A stretch of DNA of 64,000 bases from the NCBI RefSeq assembly GCF_003116135.1, contig NZ_PDOA01000012.1, positions 84,247 through 148,246 on the forward strand, written 5' to 3'. Positions 8,603 through 17,801 of this stretch are shown piece by piece. The notes beneath the pieces were generated by a model. The model saw only the letters and a program-made list of their open reading frames with translations. It was not told the DNA's origin and did no database searches. Made by a program: the position numbers and the translations under genes. Position 1 is the stretch's first letter, and every line of letters starts with the position of its first letter. The DNA comes from Teichococcus aestuarii. GTDB lineage: Bacteria; Pseudomonadota; Alphaproteobacteria; Acetobacterales; Acetobacteraceae.

Positions 8603-9559
8603 ATGACCCTGCACAACATGGCCGGCCTGTCGCTGCGCGACCTGGAATACGCCGTCGCCGTGGCCGATCTGCGCCATTTCGGCCGCGCCGCCGAGCGCTG
8701 CCATGTCAGCCAGCCCACCCTCAGCGAGCAGATCCGCAAGCTGGAGGCCCTGCTCGGCGTCGTCCTGTTCGAGCGCCTGCCGCGCCGGGTGGCGGTGACA
8801 CCGCAGGGCGCGCCGCTGATCGAGCGGGCGCGCGCGATCCTGCGCGAGGCGCGCGGGCTGCTGGACCTGGCGCAGCAGCAGCAGGCCGAGCCGATGAAGG
8901 GGCGGCTGCGCATCGGCGTCATCGCCACGCTTGGCCCCTACTACCTGCCCGCCCTGCTGCGGGATGTGCGGGCGCGCTTCCCGCAGCTGGTGCTGCGGCT
9001 GCAGGAAGGCCGCACCGACGCGCTGGTGGAGGCGCTGGAGCAGTGCGAGCTGGACGCGGCGCTGATCGCGCTGCCGGCGCCCTCCGCGGCGCTGGAGAGC
9101 GCCGAGCTGTTCTTCGAGCCCTTCCTGCTGGCCTTCCCGCAGGGCCATGCCCTGCGGGCGCAGCGCCGCATCTCGCTGGACGCGCTGCAATCGGGGGAGC
9201 TGCTGCTGCTGGAGGAGGGCCATTGCCTGCGCGACCAGGCGCTCTCCCTCTGTCCGCTGCCGCGCGAGGGGCGGGAGGAGCGCTTCGCCAGCAGCCTGGA
9301 GATGCTGCGCCACATGATCGCCGCCGGCGAGGGCTTCTCCTTGCTGCCGCAGCTGGCGGTCCAGGGCCGCACCGATCTCGGCGGGCTCATTAGCCTGCGG
9401 CGGCTGGCGGAGCCGGGGGTGGGGCGGCGGATCGGCCTCGTCTGGCGCGGCACCGACCCCCGGCGGGAGAGCTTCTCCGAACTGGCGGCCTTCCTGCGGC
9501 AGATGTCGCCGGTCGGCCGGCCAGAGGACGGAGGCGGCGCTCAGCCGGCGATGGCGTAG
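8603..9559 (+). CDS. oxyR: LysR-family peroxide sensor
   Basis: The 318-residue product has an N-terminal winged helix (LRDLEYAVAVADLRHFGRAA, then CHVSQPTLSEQIRKLE) and a LysR effector domain. It carries the OxyR redox pair in EEGHCLRDQALSLC: two cysteines separated by eight residues, as in E. coli Cys199/Cys208, here at about residues 208 and 217. This separates it from ordinary LysR regulators. On H2O2 the disulfide should form and activate katA, which is divergent from it. A later ATG at 8621 (MAGLSLRDLEY) aligns better with known OxyR N-termini; neither start has a clear ribosome site. The 3' end overlaps the convergent ggt gene by 19 bases. Confidence 0.93.
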   Translation: MTLHNMAGLSLRDLEYAVAVADLRHFGRAAERCHVSQPTLSEQIRKLEALLGVVLFERLPRRVAVTPQGAPLIERARAILREARGLLDLAQQQQAEPMKGRLRIGVIATLGPYYLPALLRDVRARFPQLVLRLQEGRTDALVEALEQCELDAALIALPAPSAALESAELFFEPFLLAFPQGHALRAQRRISLDALQSGELLLLEEGHCLRDQALSLCPLPREGREERFASSLEMLRHMIAAGEGFSLLPQLAVQGRTDLGGLISLRRLAEPGVGRRIGLVWRGTDPRRESFSELAAFLRQMSPVGRPEDGGGAQPAMA

Positions 9560-11256
9560 GCCGGCCGGCGCGGGTCGGCCGCCGCCAGGCGCAGGCCGCT
9601 GGCCGGGTCGGTCATCACCAGCTCGACGCTGCCGGCGAGCCAGGTGGTGCCCGGCCACTCCTTCACCTCGTGCCCGCGCGCCGCCAGCGCCTCCCGCACC
9701 GACTGGGGGATGCGGGATTCCACGGCCAGGCGGCGCGGGTAGTACTCATAGGGCGCGAAGGAGGAGGGGAAGGCGTAGGAGGCGATGCGCGGCGCCTCGA
9801 CCGCCGCCTGCGGCTCCATGCCGAAATGCAGGAGGTTCAGCAGCACCTGCAGCATGGCCTGGATCTGCACGTCGCCGCCCGGCGTGCCGAAGGGCATCAC
9901 GCCGCCCTCGCGCGTCACGGCCATGGCCGGGTTGGGCGTCAGGCGCGGCCGCCTGCCGGGGCCGACGCCGCTCGGATGCGCCGGGTCCGGGCGCGACTGC
10001 GAGCCGCGGCAGGAGGGCACGATGCCGAGCCCCGGCACCACCGGCGCGTTCCAGGAGCCGTCGGAGGGCGTGGCGGAGAAGGCGTTGCCCCAGCGGTCCA
10101 CCACCGCGACATAGGAGGTGTCCGGCTCGATGCCGGGCAGCCCGCCATGGCCCTGGGCCTGCGGCCCGCTGCCCTGGCCGAGCAGCGGCGGCGGCATGTC
10201 CGGGTGCGCCGCCTCCTCGCGGAAGGCGCGGGCGCGGGCGGCGAGATGCGCCTCGGAGAGCAGCGCCTCGACCGGCACTTCCGTGAAGGCAGGGTCGGCG
10301 AAATGGTACTCGCGGTCGGCCATGGCCACCTTCAGCGCCTCGGTCAGGCGGTGCAGGTAGTCGGTGCCGTTGTGCGCCAGCCCGTCCAGGCCGAGCTTCT
10401 CCAGCAGCAGCAGCGCCTCGATCAGCGCCGGCCCCTGGCACCACGGGCCGCAGGCGATGATCTCGTGCCCGCGCCAGCGGCGGCGCACCACCGGCTCGAT
10501 GCGGGAGCGGAAATCCGCCAGGTCCTCGCGCGAGAGGTAGCCGCCCTCGCGCTGCTGGAAGGCCACGATCTCGCGGGCGATGTCGCCCTTGTAGAAGGCG
10601 TCCCGCGCGGCGGCGAGGCCGGCCATGCGGCCGCCGGCGGCCTCCGCCCGCCGTGCCTCCTCCGCCATGTAGGTGAGGGTTCGGGCGAGGTCGGACTGCA
10701 CGAAGAGCGAGCCCACCGCCGGCGGCGCGCCGCCGGGCAGGTAGATGGCGGCGTTCTGCGGCCAGCGTGCGTATTCGTCGTGGTGCGCGGCGATGGTGTG
10801 CGCCAGCAGCGAATTGGTCTGGAAGCCCTCGGCGGCGTAGCGGATGGCGAAGGCGGCGACGTCGGGGAAGGGCATCGTGCCGTGCCGCTCCAGCGCGGTG
10901 ATCCAGGCATCGGGCGCCGCCGGCACCACGGTGCGCAGGATGCCCTCCGGCATCCGCCCGCCATGCTCGCGCATGAAGAGGTCGGGCGGCAGGGACATCG
11001 GCCAGTGGCCGAGGCCGGCGATGCTCTCCACCGTGCCGTCCGCCATCCGGATCAGGATCGGCGCCACGCCGGCCACGTTCACCAGGTCGGGCTGCAGCAC
11101 GCCGAGCGCGATGCCGGCGGCGCAGCCGGCGTCGATGGCGTTGCCCCCCGCCTCCAGGATGGCGATGCCGGCCGTCGCCGCCAGGTAGTGCCCGGCCGAG
11201 ACGGCGTGGCGCGTGCCGGCGATGGTGGGGCGTCCGGTCGGGGGTGTCTCGGTCAT
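9541..11256 (-). CDS. ggt: Gamma-glutamyltransferase family protein
   Basis: The 571-residue protein belongs to the Ntn-hydrolase gamma-glutamyltranspeptidase family. It has the N-terminal AVSAGHYLAATAGIAILEAGGNAIDA, the central IACGPWCQGPALIEALLLLE, the autoprocessing segment PGIEPDTSYVAVVDRWGNAFS (candidate nucleophile Thr) and the C-terminal LTPNPAMAVTREGGVMPFGTPGGD. The family cleaves gamma-glutamyl bonds of glutathione and related compounds. No signal peptide is seen, so this is probably one of the cytoplasmic homologues of looser specificity. Its ATG overlaps the stop of the upstream binding-protein gene (ATGA, 11253-11256), which links peptide uptake to hydrolysis. Confidence 0.88.
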   Translation of the reverse strand: MTETPPTGRPTIAGTRHAVSAGHYLAATAGIAILEAGGNAIDAGCAAGIALGVLQPDLVNVAGVAPILIRMADGTVESIAGLGHWPMSLPPDLFMREHGGRMPEGILRTVVPAAPDAWITALERHGTMPFPDVAAFAIRYAAEGFQTNSLLAHTIAAHHDEYARWPQNAAIYLPGGAPPAVGSLFVQSDLARTLTYMAEEARRAEAAGGRMAGLAAARDAFYKGDIAREIVAFQQREGGYLSREDLADFRSRIEPVVRRRWRGHEIIACGPWCQGPALIEALLLLEKLGLDGLAHNGTDYLHRLTEALKVAMADREYHFADPAFTEVPVEALLSEAHLAARARAFREEAAHPDMPPPLLGQGSGPQAQGHGGLPGIEPDTSYVAVVDRWGNAFSATPSDGSWNAPVVPGLGIVPSCRGSQSRPDPAHPSGVGPGRRPRLTPNPAMAVTREGGVMPFGTPGGDVQIQAMLQVLLNLLHFGMEPQAAVEAPRIASYAFPSSFAPYEYYPRRLAVESRIPQSVREALAARGHEVKEWPGTTWLAGSVELVMTDPASGLRLAAADPRRPAYAIAG

Positions 11257-12881
11257 CGGGCGGGCTCCGTGGGGCGGGCGTGGGTGGCCACCAGTTGCTC
11301 GTCCATCCGCGGGCTGTAGGCAATCCCCCGCCGCGCGGCGGTGATCGTCACCTGGTTGTAGAGCGGGATGATGGGCAGCGCCGCGATGGCTTCGCGCATG
11401 GTCTCGCGCAGCGCCGCCTCCCGCCCCGCATCCATCCGGCTGATGCTCCCGGCGATGCGGGCATCGAGCGCCGCGTCGCTGAACTGGCCGCGATTGCCCT
11501 GGCCGAAGCCGCGCGCCGGGTCGCGCGTGTGCACGGCGGTGGAGAGGATGTAGCTGGCATCGCGCGAGGAGGAGAGGGAGAGGCCGAACAGCATCAGCGG
11601 CAGGTCGTTCCGCCCCACGGCGGTGCGGGGGAAGAACACGGTGCCCGGCTGCGTCTCCACCTTCGCCTGGAAGCCGGCGCGCGTCAGCATCTGCCCCACC
11701 GCCTGGCAGACGCGGGCATCGTTGGTGTAGCGGTTGTTGGAGCAGCCGATCGTCAGGCCGAAGCCCTGGGGAAAGCCCGCCTCGGCCAGCAGGCGGCGCG
11801 CCGCCTCGGGGTCGGGGCGTGGCGCGGGCAGGTCCGCGTTCCAGCCGCCGAAGCCTTCCGGTACCATCTGGACCGTGGCGATGGCCTGGCCGTCCAGCCC
11901 GCGCGCCGCCAGCGCCTCGCGGTCGATGGCGAGGGAGAGGGCGCGGCGCACCCGCGCATCGGCCATCGGGTTGACGGGGAGGGGGGTGCCGTCCGGCCCC
12001 GCCAGCAGCGGCAGCGCGCCGGCGCCGAGATGCGGGATCAGGTACATGATCCGGTCCGAGTTGCGCTTGAACACGCTGACCCGCGCATCCTTCTCCAGCC
12101 GCGCCACATCGGCCGGCGGCACCTGCTCGATCAGGTCCACGTCGCCGGAGAGCAGGGCGGCGAGGCGCGCCGCGTCATTGCCCATCACCTTCATCTCGAC
12201 TCGGGCGAAGGCGGCGGGCGTGCCCCAGTAGCCCGCGTGGCGGGAGAGGCTCATCCCCTCCGAGCCGCGGAAGCGCTCCAGCCGGAAGGGGCCGGTGCCG
12301 ATGGCGGCGCGGCCGCTGGCGAACTCGGCGGTGGAGGCGCCCCACGGGTCCGGCCCGCCCGCCGCCCGCGCCGAGACGATGAAGACGTTGGTGAGCTGCC
12401 CCGGCAGGGTGGGGTTGGGCTGGTCCGTGTGCAGGCGGATGGTGTGCGCATCCACCACCTCCACCCGGCTGATGGTGCGCAGGTTGGAGGTGTAGGGGCC
12501 CGGGTTGTTCGGCAGGGCCGGGATGCGGGCGAGGGAGAAGGCCACGTCCTCGGCCGTGAAAGGGCTGCCATCCTGGAAGGTGACGCCGCGCCGGAGGGAG
12601 AATTCCCAGGTCTGCGCGTCCAGCGCCCGCCAGGCTTCCGCCAGGGCGGGGGTGAAGCGGCTCTCCTCGTCCCGCCCCACCAGGGAATCGTAGATGTGCC
12701 GGGACGCCGCCATGTTGGGGCCGAGGAAGAGGAAATGGGGGTCCACGCCGAAGCTGGCCTCCACCCCCATGGTCAGCGTGGCATCGCCGGACGGGGCGGG
12801 CGCCTGCCCCCTGGCGGGGCCCGCCCCGGCCAGCAGGGCAAGCGCCAGCGCGGCGGCGGCGAGGGGGTGGCTGCGGCGCAT
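11253..12881 (-). CDS. Peptide/nickel-type ABC transporter substrate-binding protein
   Basis: The 542-residue product has a signal peptide (residues 1-25, hydrophobic AAAALALALLAGAGPA) and the SBP_bac_5 fold. It has FLGPNMAASRHIYDSLVG, then LAEAWRALDAQTWEFSLRRG, then FQDGSPFTAEDVAFSLARI near the N-terminus, the family signature region. It should bind peptides or related solutes in the periplasm for an ABC importer, but no permease or ATPase genes lie nearby. Translational coupling to ggt suggests gamma-glutamyl compounds as ligand (inference). A second SBP of the same type and length is at 20264-21892. The gene could belong to a longer leftward transcript starting at nadE. Confidence 0.88.
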   Translation of the reverse strand: MRRSHPLAAAALALALLAGAGPARGQAPAPSGDATLTMGVEASFGVDPHFLFLGPNMAASRHIYDSLVGRDEESRFTPALAEAWRALDAQTWEFSLRRGVTFQDGSPFTAEDVAFSLARIPALPNNPGPYTSNLRTISRVEVVDAHTIRLHTDQPNPTLPGQLTNVFIVSARAAGGPDPWGASTAEFASGRAAIGTGPFRLERFRGSEGMSLSRHAGYWGTPAAFARVEMKVMGNDAARLAALLSGDVDLIEQVPPADVARLEKDARVSVFKRNSDRIMYLIPHLGAGALPLLAGPDGTPLPVNPMADARVRRALSLAIDREALAARGLDGQAIATVQMVPEGFGGWNADLPAPRPDPEAARRLLAEAGFPQGFGLTIGCSNNRYTNDARVCQAVGQMLTRAGFQAKVETQPGTVFFPRTAVGRNDLPLMLFGLSLSSSRDASYILSTAVHTRDPARGFGQGNRGQFSDAALDARIAGSISRMDAGREAALRETMREAIAALPIIPLYNQVTITAARRGIAYSPRMDEQLVATHARPTEPAR

Positions 12882-12980
12882 GGCGCGTCTCTCCCGGTCG
12901 TTGCGGCGCGGGGAGGGTCCGGCGCGGGGCCGGGCCTGTCAATGCGGGGCGGCGTCAGGCGGATGAATCCGCCATCGCGC

Positions 12981-13592
12981 TCAATGCCAGGAACGCAGGA
13001 TCTCGTCGGTCGAGGCGGTCTCGATCTGCTGGCTGAAGCGCTCGTTGTAGAGGGTCAGCAGCGCGTCATGCGTCCGGTCGGAACCGGAGCAGATGGCGTC
13101 GGTCGGGATGACGACGCGGTAGCCGCGGTCCACCGCCCCCAGCACGGCCGCCAGCACGCAGACATCCGTCTCCGCCCCGCTGATCACCAGCGTGTCGATG
13201 CCGCGCGAATAGAGATGGTCGTCCAGCGCCGGGTGTAGCCAGGGGGAATAGACCATCTTGTCGATGACCGTGGCGGGCGGGACGAAGCGCTGCAGGGGCT
13301 CGAGCAGCTCCAGCATGCCCGTGGGCAGCACATCCTGCGTCACGGAGGACCAGCGCTCGTAGTATTCGCGCCACATGCCGGGTGCGTCCTGCGGCCGCTG
13401 GGCGGGGATGAAGCGGGTGAAGATCGTGCGGTCCGGGAAGACGCCGGCCAGCTGGACCACCAGCGGCAGGACGCGCTGCATCCACGGCGTCTCCCACTCC
13501 GAGCCGGGCCCGAACAGGTTCTGCATGTCCACGCAGAGATGCGCGCAGCGCGCCGTCAGGGGGCCGCGCTGCAACCCGTTCTTCCAAGCCAT
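12981..13592 (-). CDS. Cysteine hydrolase, isochorismatase/nicotinamidase family
   Basis: The start ATG at 13592 gives a 203-residue protein beginning MAWKNGLQRGPLTARCAHLC. The open frame extends further upstream, but that extension is a shadow of nadE. Family residues are the Asp of CVDMQNLFGPG, the Lys of VIDKMVYSPW, and the nucleophile Cys of SGAETDVCVLAAVLGAVDRGY. Enzymes of this family hydrolyse amides such as nicotinamide or ureides. Lying 74 bases downstream of nadE on the same strand, it could supply nicotinic acid for NAD salvage, but the typical PncA metal-binding motif is not obvious, so the substrate is open. Confidence 0.82.
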   Translation of the reverse strand: MAWKNGLQRGPLTARCAHLCVDMQNLFGPGSEWETPWMQRVLPLVVQLAGVFPDRTIFTRFIPAQRPQDAPGMWREYYERWSSVTQDVLPTGMLELLEPLQRFVPPATVIDKMVYSPWLHPALDDHLYSRGIDTLVISGAETDVCVLAAVLGAVDRGYRVVIPTDAICSGSDRTHDALLTLYNERFSQQIETASTDEILRSWH

Positions 13593-13666
13593 GTCGTCAT
13601 CTCTCCTGCTGCGTGGCCGTGCCGTTCCTGCATAAGCGGCCAGGGGAGCGGCGGTTCCCGGATGGC

Positions 13667-15703
13667 TCAGCCCTGCGGCACGTTGCGGCGCAGTTCCTCC
13701 AGCCAGGCGTTGGCATTGCCATCCGAAGGCGCGCGCCAGTCGCCGCGCGGCGAGAGCGAGCCGCCGGCGGCCACCTTCGGCCCGTTCGGCATGGCGCTGC
13801 GCTTGAACTGGGCGAAGCCGAAGAAGCGCTGCAGGAACACCTCCAGCCAGTGGCGGATGGTGGGCAGGTCGTAGGCGCCGCGCTTCCCCTCCGGAAAGCC
13901 GGGCGGCCAGCGGCCAGCGGCCGCGTCGCCCCAGGCCATCAGCGCCAGGAAGGCGATCTTGGACGGGCGGAAGCCGTAGCGCAGCGTGTAGAACAGGTGG
14001 AAATCCTGCAGCGCGTAGGGGCCGATCTTGGCCTCGGTGCTCTGCAGCTGCTGGTCCTCGCCGGCCGGCACCAGCTCGGGCGAGATCTCGGTGTCCAGCA
14101 CCGATTGCAGCGTGGCGCCCACCGCCGCATCGAACTGCCCGGAGCCGATGACCCAGCGGATGAGGTGCTGGATCAGCGTCTTCGGCACGCCCGCATTGAC
14201 GTTGTAGTGCGACATCTGGTCGCCCACGCCATAGGTGCACCAGCCCAGCGCCAGCTCCGAGAGGTCGCCCGTGCCGAGCACCATGCCGCCATGGTGGTTG
14301 GCGGCGCGGAACAGGTAGTCGGTGCGCAGCCCGGCCTGGACGTTCTCGAAGGTGACGTCATAGACCGGCTCGCCGCGGCCGAAGGGGTGGCCGAGATCGG
14401 TCAGCATCTGCTTCGCCGCCGGCCGGATGTCCAGCTCCAGCGCGGTGATGCCGAGCGCCTGCATCAGCGCGTGGGCGTTGGTCTTGGTGCCGGCCGAGGT
14501 GCCGAAGCCGGGCAGGGTGTAGCCGATGATGTCGGTGCGCGGCTTGCCCATCCGGTCCATCGCCCGGGCGGCGACGATCAGCGCCTGGGTGGAATCGAGG
14601 CCGCCCGAGACGCCGATGACGATCTTGCCGCCGCGCGTGGCGGTGAGCCGCTGCACCAGGCCGGAGACCTGGATGTTGTAGGCCTCGTAGCAATCCTGCT
14701 CCAGCCGCGCCGGGTCGGCCGGCACGAAGGGGAAGCGCTCCAGCGCGCGGTGGAAGCCGATGTCGCCCTCCGGCGGCTCCAGCCGGAAGGCCTGGCGGCG
14801 GAAGGCGGGGGCGTGGCGGCGGCGGTTGTCGTCGAAGGTGCCCTGCCGCGCCCGCTCTTGCCGCAGCAGGTCGAGGTCGATATCGGCCAGCACGATCTGG
14901 TCGGCGTCGGGGAAGCGCTCGCTCTCGCGCAGGATGGCGCCGTTCTCGAAGATCGAGACCTGCCCGTCCCAGGCGAGGTCGGTGGTGGACTCGCCCACCC
15001 CCGCCGCGGCGTAGAGATAGGCCGCGAGGCAGCGCGCCGATTGCGACTGGCAGAGCAGCCGCCGCGTCTCCGCCTTGCCCACCGTGATGTTGCTGGCCGA
15101 GAGGTTGGCCAGCACCAGCGCGCCGGCCAGCGCGCCCTCGGCGCTGGGGGGGAAGGGCACCCAGAGGTCCTCGCATACCTCGGCATGGATCACGAGGCCC
15201 GGCACGTCCTCGGCGTCGAACAGCAGGTCGGGGCCGAAGGGCGCCTCCTGGCCGGCGAGGCGGATCATGCCGCCCTCCGTGCCGTGGCCGGAGGCGAACC
15301 AGCGGTGCTCGTAGAACTCCCGGTAGTTGGGCAAATGCTGCTTCGGCACCACGCCGAGCAGCCGGCCGCGCTGGATGGCCAGCGCCGTGTTGTACACCCG
15401 CCCCGCATGCCGCACCGGCGCCCCCACCAGCAGCAGCGGCCGCAGCGTGGCGCTGGCCTCCAGCAGCGTGGCGACCGCCGCCTCCACCGCGTCCAGCAGC
15501 GTGTCCTGCAGATGCAGGTCGTCGATCGCGTAGCCGGAGAGGCCGAGCTCCGGGAACACCGCGAGCGCGGCACCCTCGGCGTCGCAGTGCCGCGCCGCGG
15601 CCAGGATCGCCTGCGCGTTGGCGGCAGGGTCGGCCAGGGTGCCGCGGGTGGTGCAGGCGGCCACGCGGGCGAAGCCATGGCGGTAGATCGACAGGAAGCT
15701 CAT
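13667..15703 (-). CDS. nadE: Glutamine-dependent NAD+ synthetase
   Basis: At 678 residues it is the two-domain type, almost the same length as the M. tuberculosis enzyme. Residues about 1-290 are a nitrilase-type glutaminase with the Glu of [15 protein letters not shown], the Lys of [15 protein letters not shown] and the Cys of [11 protein letters not shown]. The C-terminal part is the ATP-pyrophosphatase synthetase with the P-loop [17 protein letters not shown]. It converts nicotinic acid adenine dinucleotide to NAD+ using ammonia channelled from glutamine. A nicotinamidase-like gene follows. Its upstream region is shared with the divergent gbsR-cio operon. Confidence 0.95.
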   Translation of the reverse strand: MSFLSIYRHGFARVAACTTRGTLADPAANAQAILAAARHCDAEGAALAVFPELGLSGYAIDDLHLQDTLLDAVEAAVATLLEASATLRPLLLVGAPVRHAGRVYNTALAIQRGRLLGVVPKQHLPNYREFYEHRWFASGHGTEGGMIRLAGQEAPFGPDLLFDAEDVPGLVIHAEVCEDLWVPFPPSAEGALAGALVLANLSASNITVGKAETRRLLCQSQSARCLAAYLYAAAGVGESTTDLAWDGQVSIFENGAILRESERFPDADQIVLADIDLDLLRQERARQGTFDDNRRRHAPAFRRQAFRLEPPEGDIGFHRALERFPFVPADPARLEQDCYEAYNIQVSGLVQRLTATRGGKIVIGVSGGLDSTQALIVAARAMDRMGKPRTDIIGYTLPGFGTSAGTKTNAHALMQALGITALELDIRPAAKQMLTDLGHPFGRGEPVYDVTFENVQAGLRTDYLFRAANHHGGMVLGTGDLSELALGWCTYGVGDQMSHYNVNAGVPKTLIQHLIRWVIGSGQFDAAVGATLQSVLDTEISPELVPAGEDQQLQSTEAKIGPYALQDFHLFYTLRYGFRPSKIAFLALMAWGDAAAGRWPPGFPEGKRGAYDLPTIRHWLEVFLQRFFGFAQFKRSAMPNGPKVAAGGSLSPRGDWRAPSDGNANAWLEELRRNVPQG

Positions 15704-15815
15704 GCGCCCCAGCCTGCCCCCGCCGCGCCCGCGCGTCCAGCGGGGCGGCGATCAGCAATGGGTCAGCCGGCGGCCGGCCGGACCCTTGCCGCCCGGCGCA
15801 ACGACCTATATCAAG

Positions 15816-15835
15816 ATTTCAGAAATTACTGAAAT
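15816..15835. promoter_or_regulatory. 20-bp dyad upstream of the GbsR-type regulator
   Basis: ATTTCAG (15816-15822) and CTGAAAT (15829-15835) are perfect 7-bp arms around AAATTA, and a GAAATT word occurs twice nearby. The dyad ends 20 bases before the regulator's ATG and lies in a short AT-rich patch between divergent nadE and the regulator. It is a good candidate operator for autoregulation of the regulator-cioAB operon. Confidence 0.6.
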
Positions 15836-15855
15836 TTCCGAATCGGCAGGAATGC

Positions 15856-16440
15856 ATGAACCTCCCTCCCGTCGCCCAGGCCTTCGTGCTGCATTTCGGC
15901 GAGATGGGCAGCCGCTGGGGCATCAACCGCACGGTGGGGCAGATCTACGCCCTGCTCTACGTCTCGCCCGTGCCGCTCAACGCCGAGCAGATCGTCGAGG
16001 CGCTCGGCGTCTCGCGCTCCAACGTCTCGATGGGGCTGCGCGAGCTGCAGGCCTGGAACCTGATCATCCCCAAGCACATCCCGGATGACCGGCGGGACCA
16101 CTACACCACCCCCGACGATGTCTGGCAGATCCTGCGCACGCTGGCCGAGGAGCGGAAGAAGCGCGAGGTGGACCCCACCCTCTCGGTGCTGCGCGAGCTG
16201 CTGATGCAATCCCCCGGCAGCGAGGCCGAGCGCCACGCCCAGGAACGCATCGCCGAGATGCACACGCTGATCGAGCGGCTGACCACCTGGTACGACGACG
16301 TCAAGCGGCTGGAGACGGAGCGCCTGGCGGCGCTGCTGGCGCTCGGCGCGCGCGTCACGCGCCTGCTGGAGGCCAAGGACAAGATCGTCTCGCTGGCGCG
16401 CCCGGCGGCGCGCAACCGGCGCCCGACCCCCACGGAGTAG
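15856..16440 (+). CDS. GbsR/MarR-family transcriptional regulator
   Basis: The 194-residue product carries a winged-helix domain of the GbsR subgroup: MGSRWGINRTVGQIYALLYVSPVPL, then EQIVEALGVSRSNVSMGLRELQAW, then DRRDHYTTPDDVWQILRTL. A long helical C-terminus (residues about 120-180) probably dimerises. AGGA lies about five bases before the ATG. The cioA gene starts seven bases after the stop, so the regulator is the first gene of the oxidase operon. Known GbsR proteins act as repressors of osmoprotectant genes; here the target is more likely the oxidase operon itself, through the dyad at 15816-15835 (inference). Confidence 0.85.
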   Translation: MNLPPVAQAFVLHFGEMGSRWGINRTVGQIYALLYVSPVPLNAEQIVEALGVSRSNVSMGLRELQAWNLIIPKHIPDDRRDHYTTPDDVWQILRTLAEERKKREVDPTLSVLRELLMQSPGSEAERHAQERIAEMHTLIERLTTWYDDVKRLETERLAALLALGARVTRLLEAKDKIVSLARPAARNRRPTPTE

Positions 16441-16447
16441 CCCTCCC

Positions 16448-17791
16448 ATGGACCCCACCCTGCTCGCCCGCATCCAGTTCGCGGCGAACATCTCCTTCCA
16501 CATCCTGTTCCCGACCGTGACCATCGCGCTCGGCTGGGTGCTGCTCTACTTCAAGCTGCGCTACAGCCGCAGCCGCGACATGGCCTGGATGGAGGCCTAC
16601 CGCTTCTGGGTGAAGGTGTTCGCCCTCTCCTTCGCGCTCGGCGTGGTCTCGGGCATCACCATGAGCTTCCAGTTCGGCACCAACTGGCCGGGCTTCATGC
16701 AGCATGTGGGCAACATCGCCGGCCCCCTGCTGGCCTACGAGATCCTGACGGCCTTCTTCCTGGAGGCCACCTTCCTCGGCATCATGCTGTTCGGCTTCCG
16801 CCGCGTGCCGGGCTGGCTGCACACCCTGGCCACCTTCCTCGTCGCCTTCGGCACGACGATGAGCGCCTTCTGGATCATCGTGCTGAACTCCTGGATGCAC
16901 ACGCCGCAGGGCTTCGAGCTGCGCGACGGCGTGGCGCACGCGACGGACTGGGCGGCGATCATCCTCAATCCCTCCATGCCCTACCGGCTGACCCACATGC
17001 TGGTGGCCTCGGCGCTGACGGTGGCCTTCCTGATGGCCGGCCTCTCCGCCTGGCGCTGGCTGCGCGGCGACACGGCGCCGGGCGTGCGCAACGCGCTCCG
17101 CACCGGCGTGGTGATGGCCGCCCTCCTGGCCCCCGCCCAGGCGCTGATCGGCGACATGCACGGGCTGAACACGCTGGAGCACCAGCCGGCCAAGGTGGCG
17201 GCGATGGAGGGCAACTGGCGCACCGGAAGCCATGTGCCGCTGCTGCTCTTCGCCGTGCCGGACGAGGCGGCGCGCGAGAACCGCCTGGAGATCGGCATCC
17301 CCTCGATGGCCAGCATCATCCTCAGGCACAGCCCCGCGGGCGTGGTGCCGGGGCTGGACCAGTTCGAGGGCAACCACCCGCCGGTGAAGCCGGTGTTCTA
17401 TGCCTTCCGCGTCATGGTCGGCACCGGGCTGCTGATGATCGGCGCGGGGCTGGCCTCGGCCTACTACCTCTGGCGGCGCGGCGCGCTGCCGGCGTGGCTG
17501 CTGCGCGGCCTGGTGGCGATGACCTTCGCCGGATGGGTGGCGACGCTCGCCGGCTGGTACGTCACCGAGATCGGCCGGCAGCCCTGGCTGGTTACCGGCG
17601 TGCTCTCCACCGCCCAGGCGGTGGGGCCGGTGCCGGCGGGCAATATCGGCCTGACGCTGGCCATGTACCTCACCCTCTACGCGGTGCTGCTGGCCGCCTA
17701 TGTCGCCGCCCTGTTCCGCCTCGCCCGCAAGGGCCGCGCCATGCCGGAGGCGGGGCTGCCCGCCGGCGGCCTGGTCGCCCGCGCCTCCTGA
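16448..17791 (+). CDS. cioA: Cytochrome bd-type quinol oxidase subunit I
   Basis: This 447-residue membrane protein has nine or so transmembrane helices and the heme ligands of the family: His18 in FAANISFHILFPT, the His in MPYRLTHMLVAS and the Met-region GWYVTEIGRQPWLVTG. The quinol-binding loop GLNTLEHQPAKVAAMEGNW is present, and the overall length indicates the short Q-loop type, as in cyanide-insensitive (Cio) oxidases. With subunit II it oxidises quinol and reduces O2 to water in the inner membrane. It lies seven bases downstream of the GbsR-type regulator and ten bases upstream of cioB, forming one operon. Confidence 0.95.
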   Translation: MDPTLLARIQFAANISFHILFPTVTIALGWVLLYFKLRYSRSRDMAWMEAYRFWVKVFALSFALGVVSGITMSFQFGTNWPGFMQHVGNIAGPLLAYEILTAFFLEATFLGIMLFGFRRVPGWLHTLATFLVAFGTTMSAFWIIVLNSWMHTPQGFELRDGVAHATDWAAIILNPSMPYRLTHMLVASALTVAFLMAGLSAWRWLRGDTAPGVRNALRTGVVMAALLAPAQALIGDMHGLNTLEHQPAKVAAMEGNWRTGSHVPLLLFAVPDEAARENRLEIGIPSMASIILRHSPAGVVPGLDQFEGNHPPVKPVFYAFRVMVGTGLLMIGAGLASAYYLWRRGALPAWLLRGLVAMTFAGWVATLAGWYVTEIGRQPWLVTGVLSTAQAVGPVPAGNIGLTLAMYLTLYAVLLAAYVAALFRLARKGRAMPEAGLPAGGLVARAS

Positions 17792-17801
17792 GGACGCCGC
17801 C

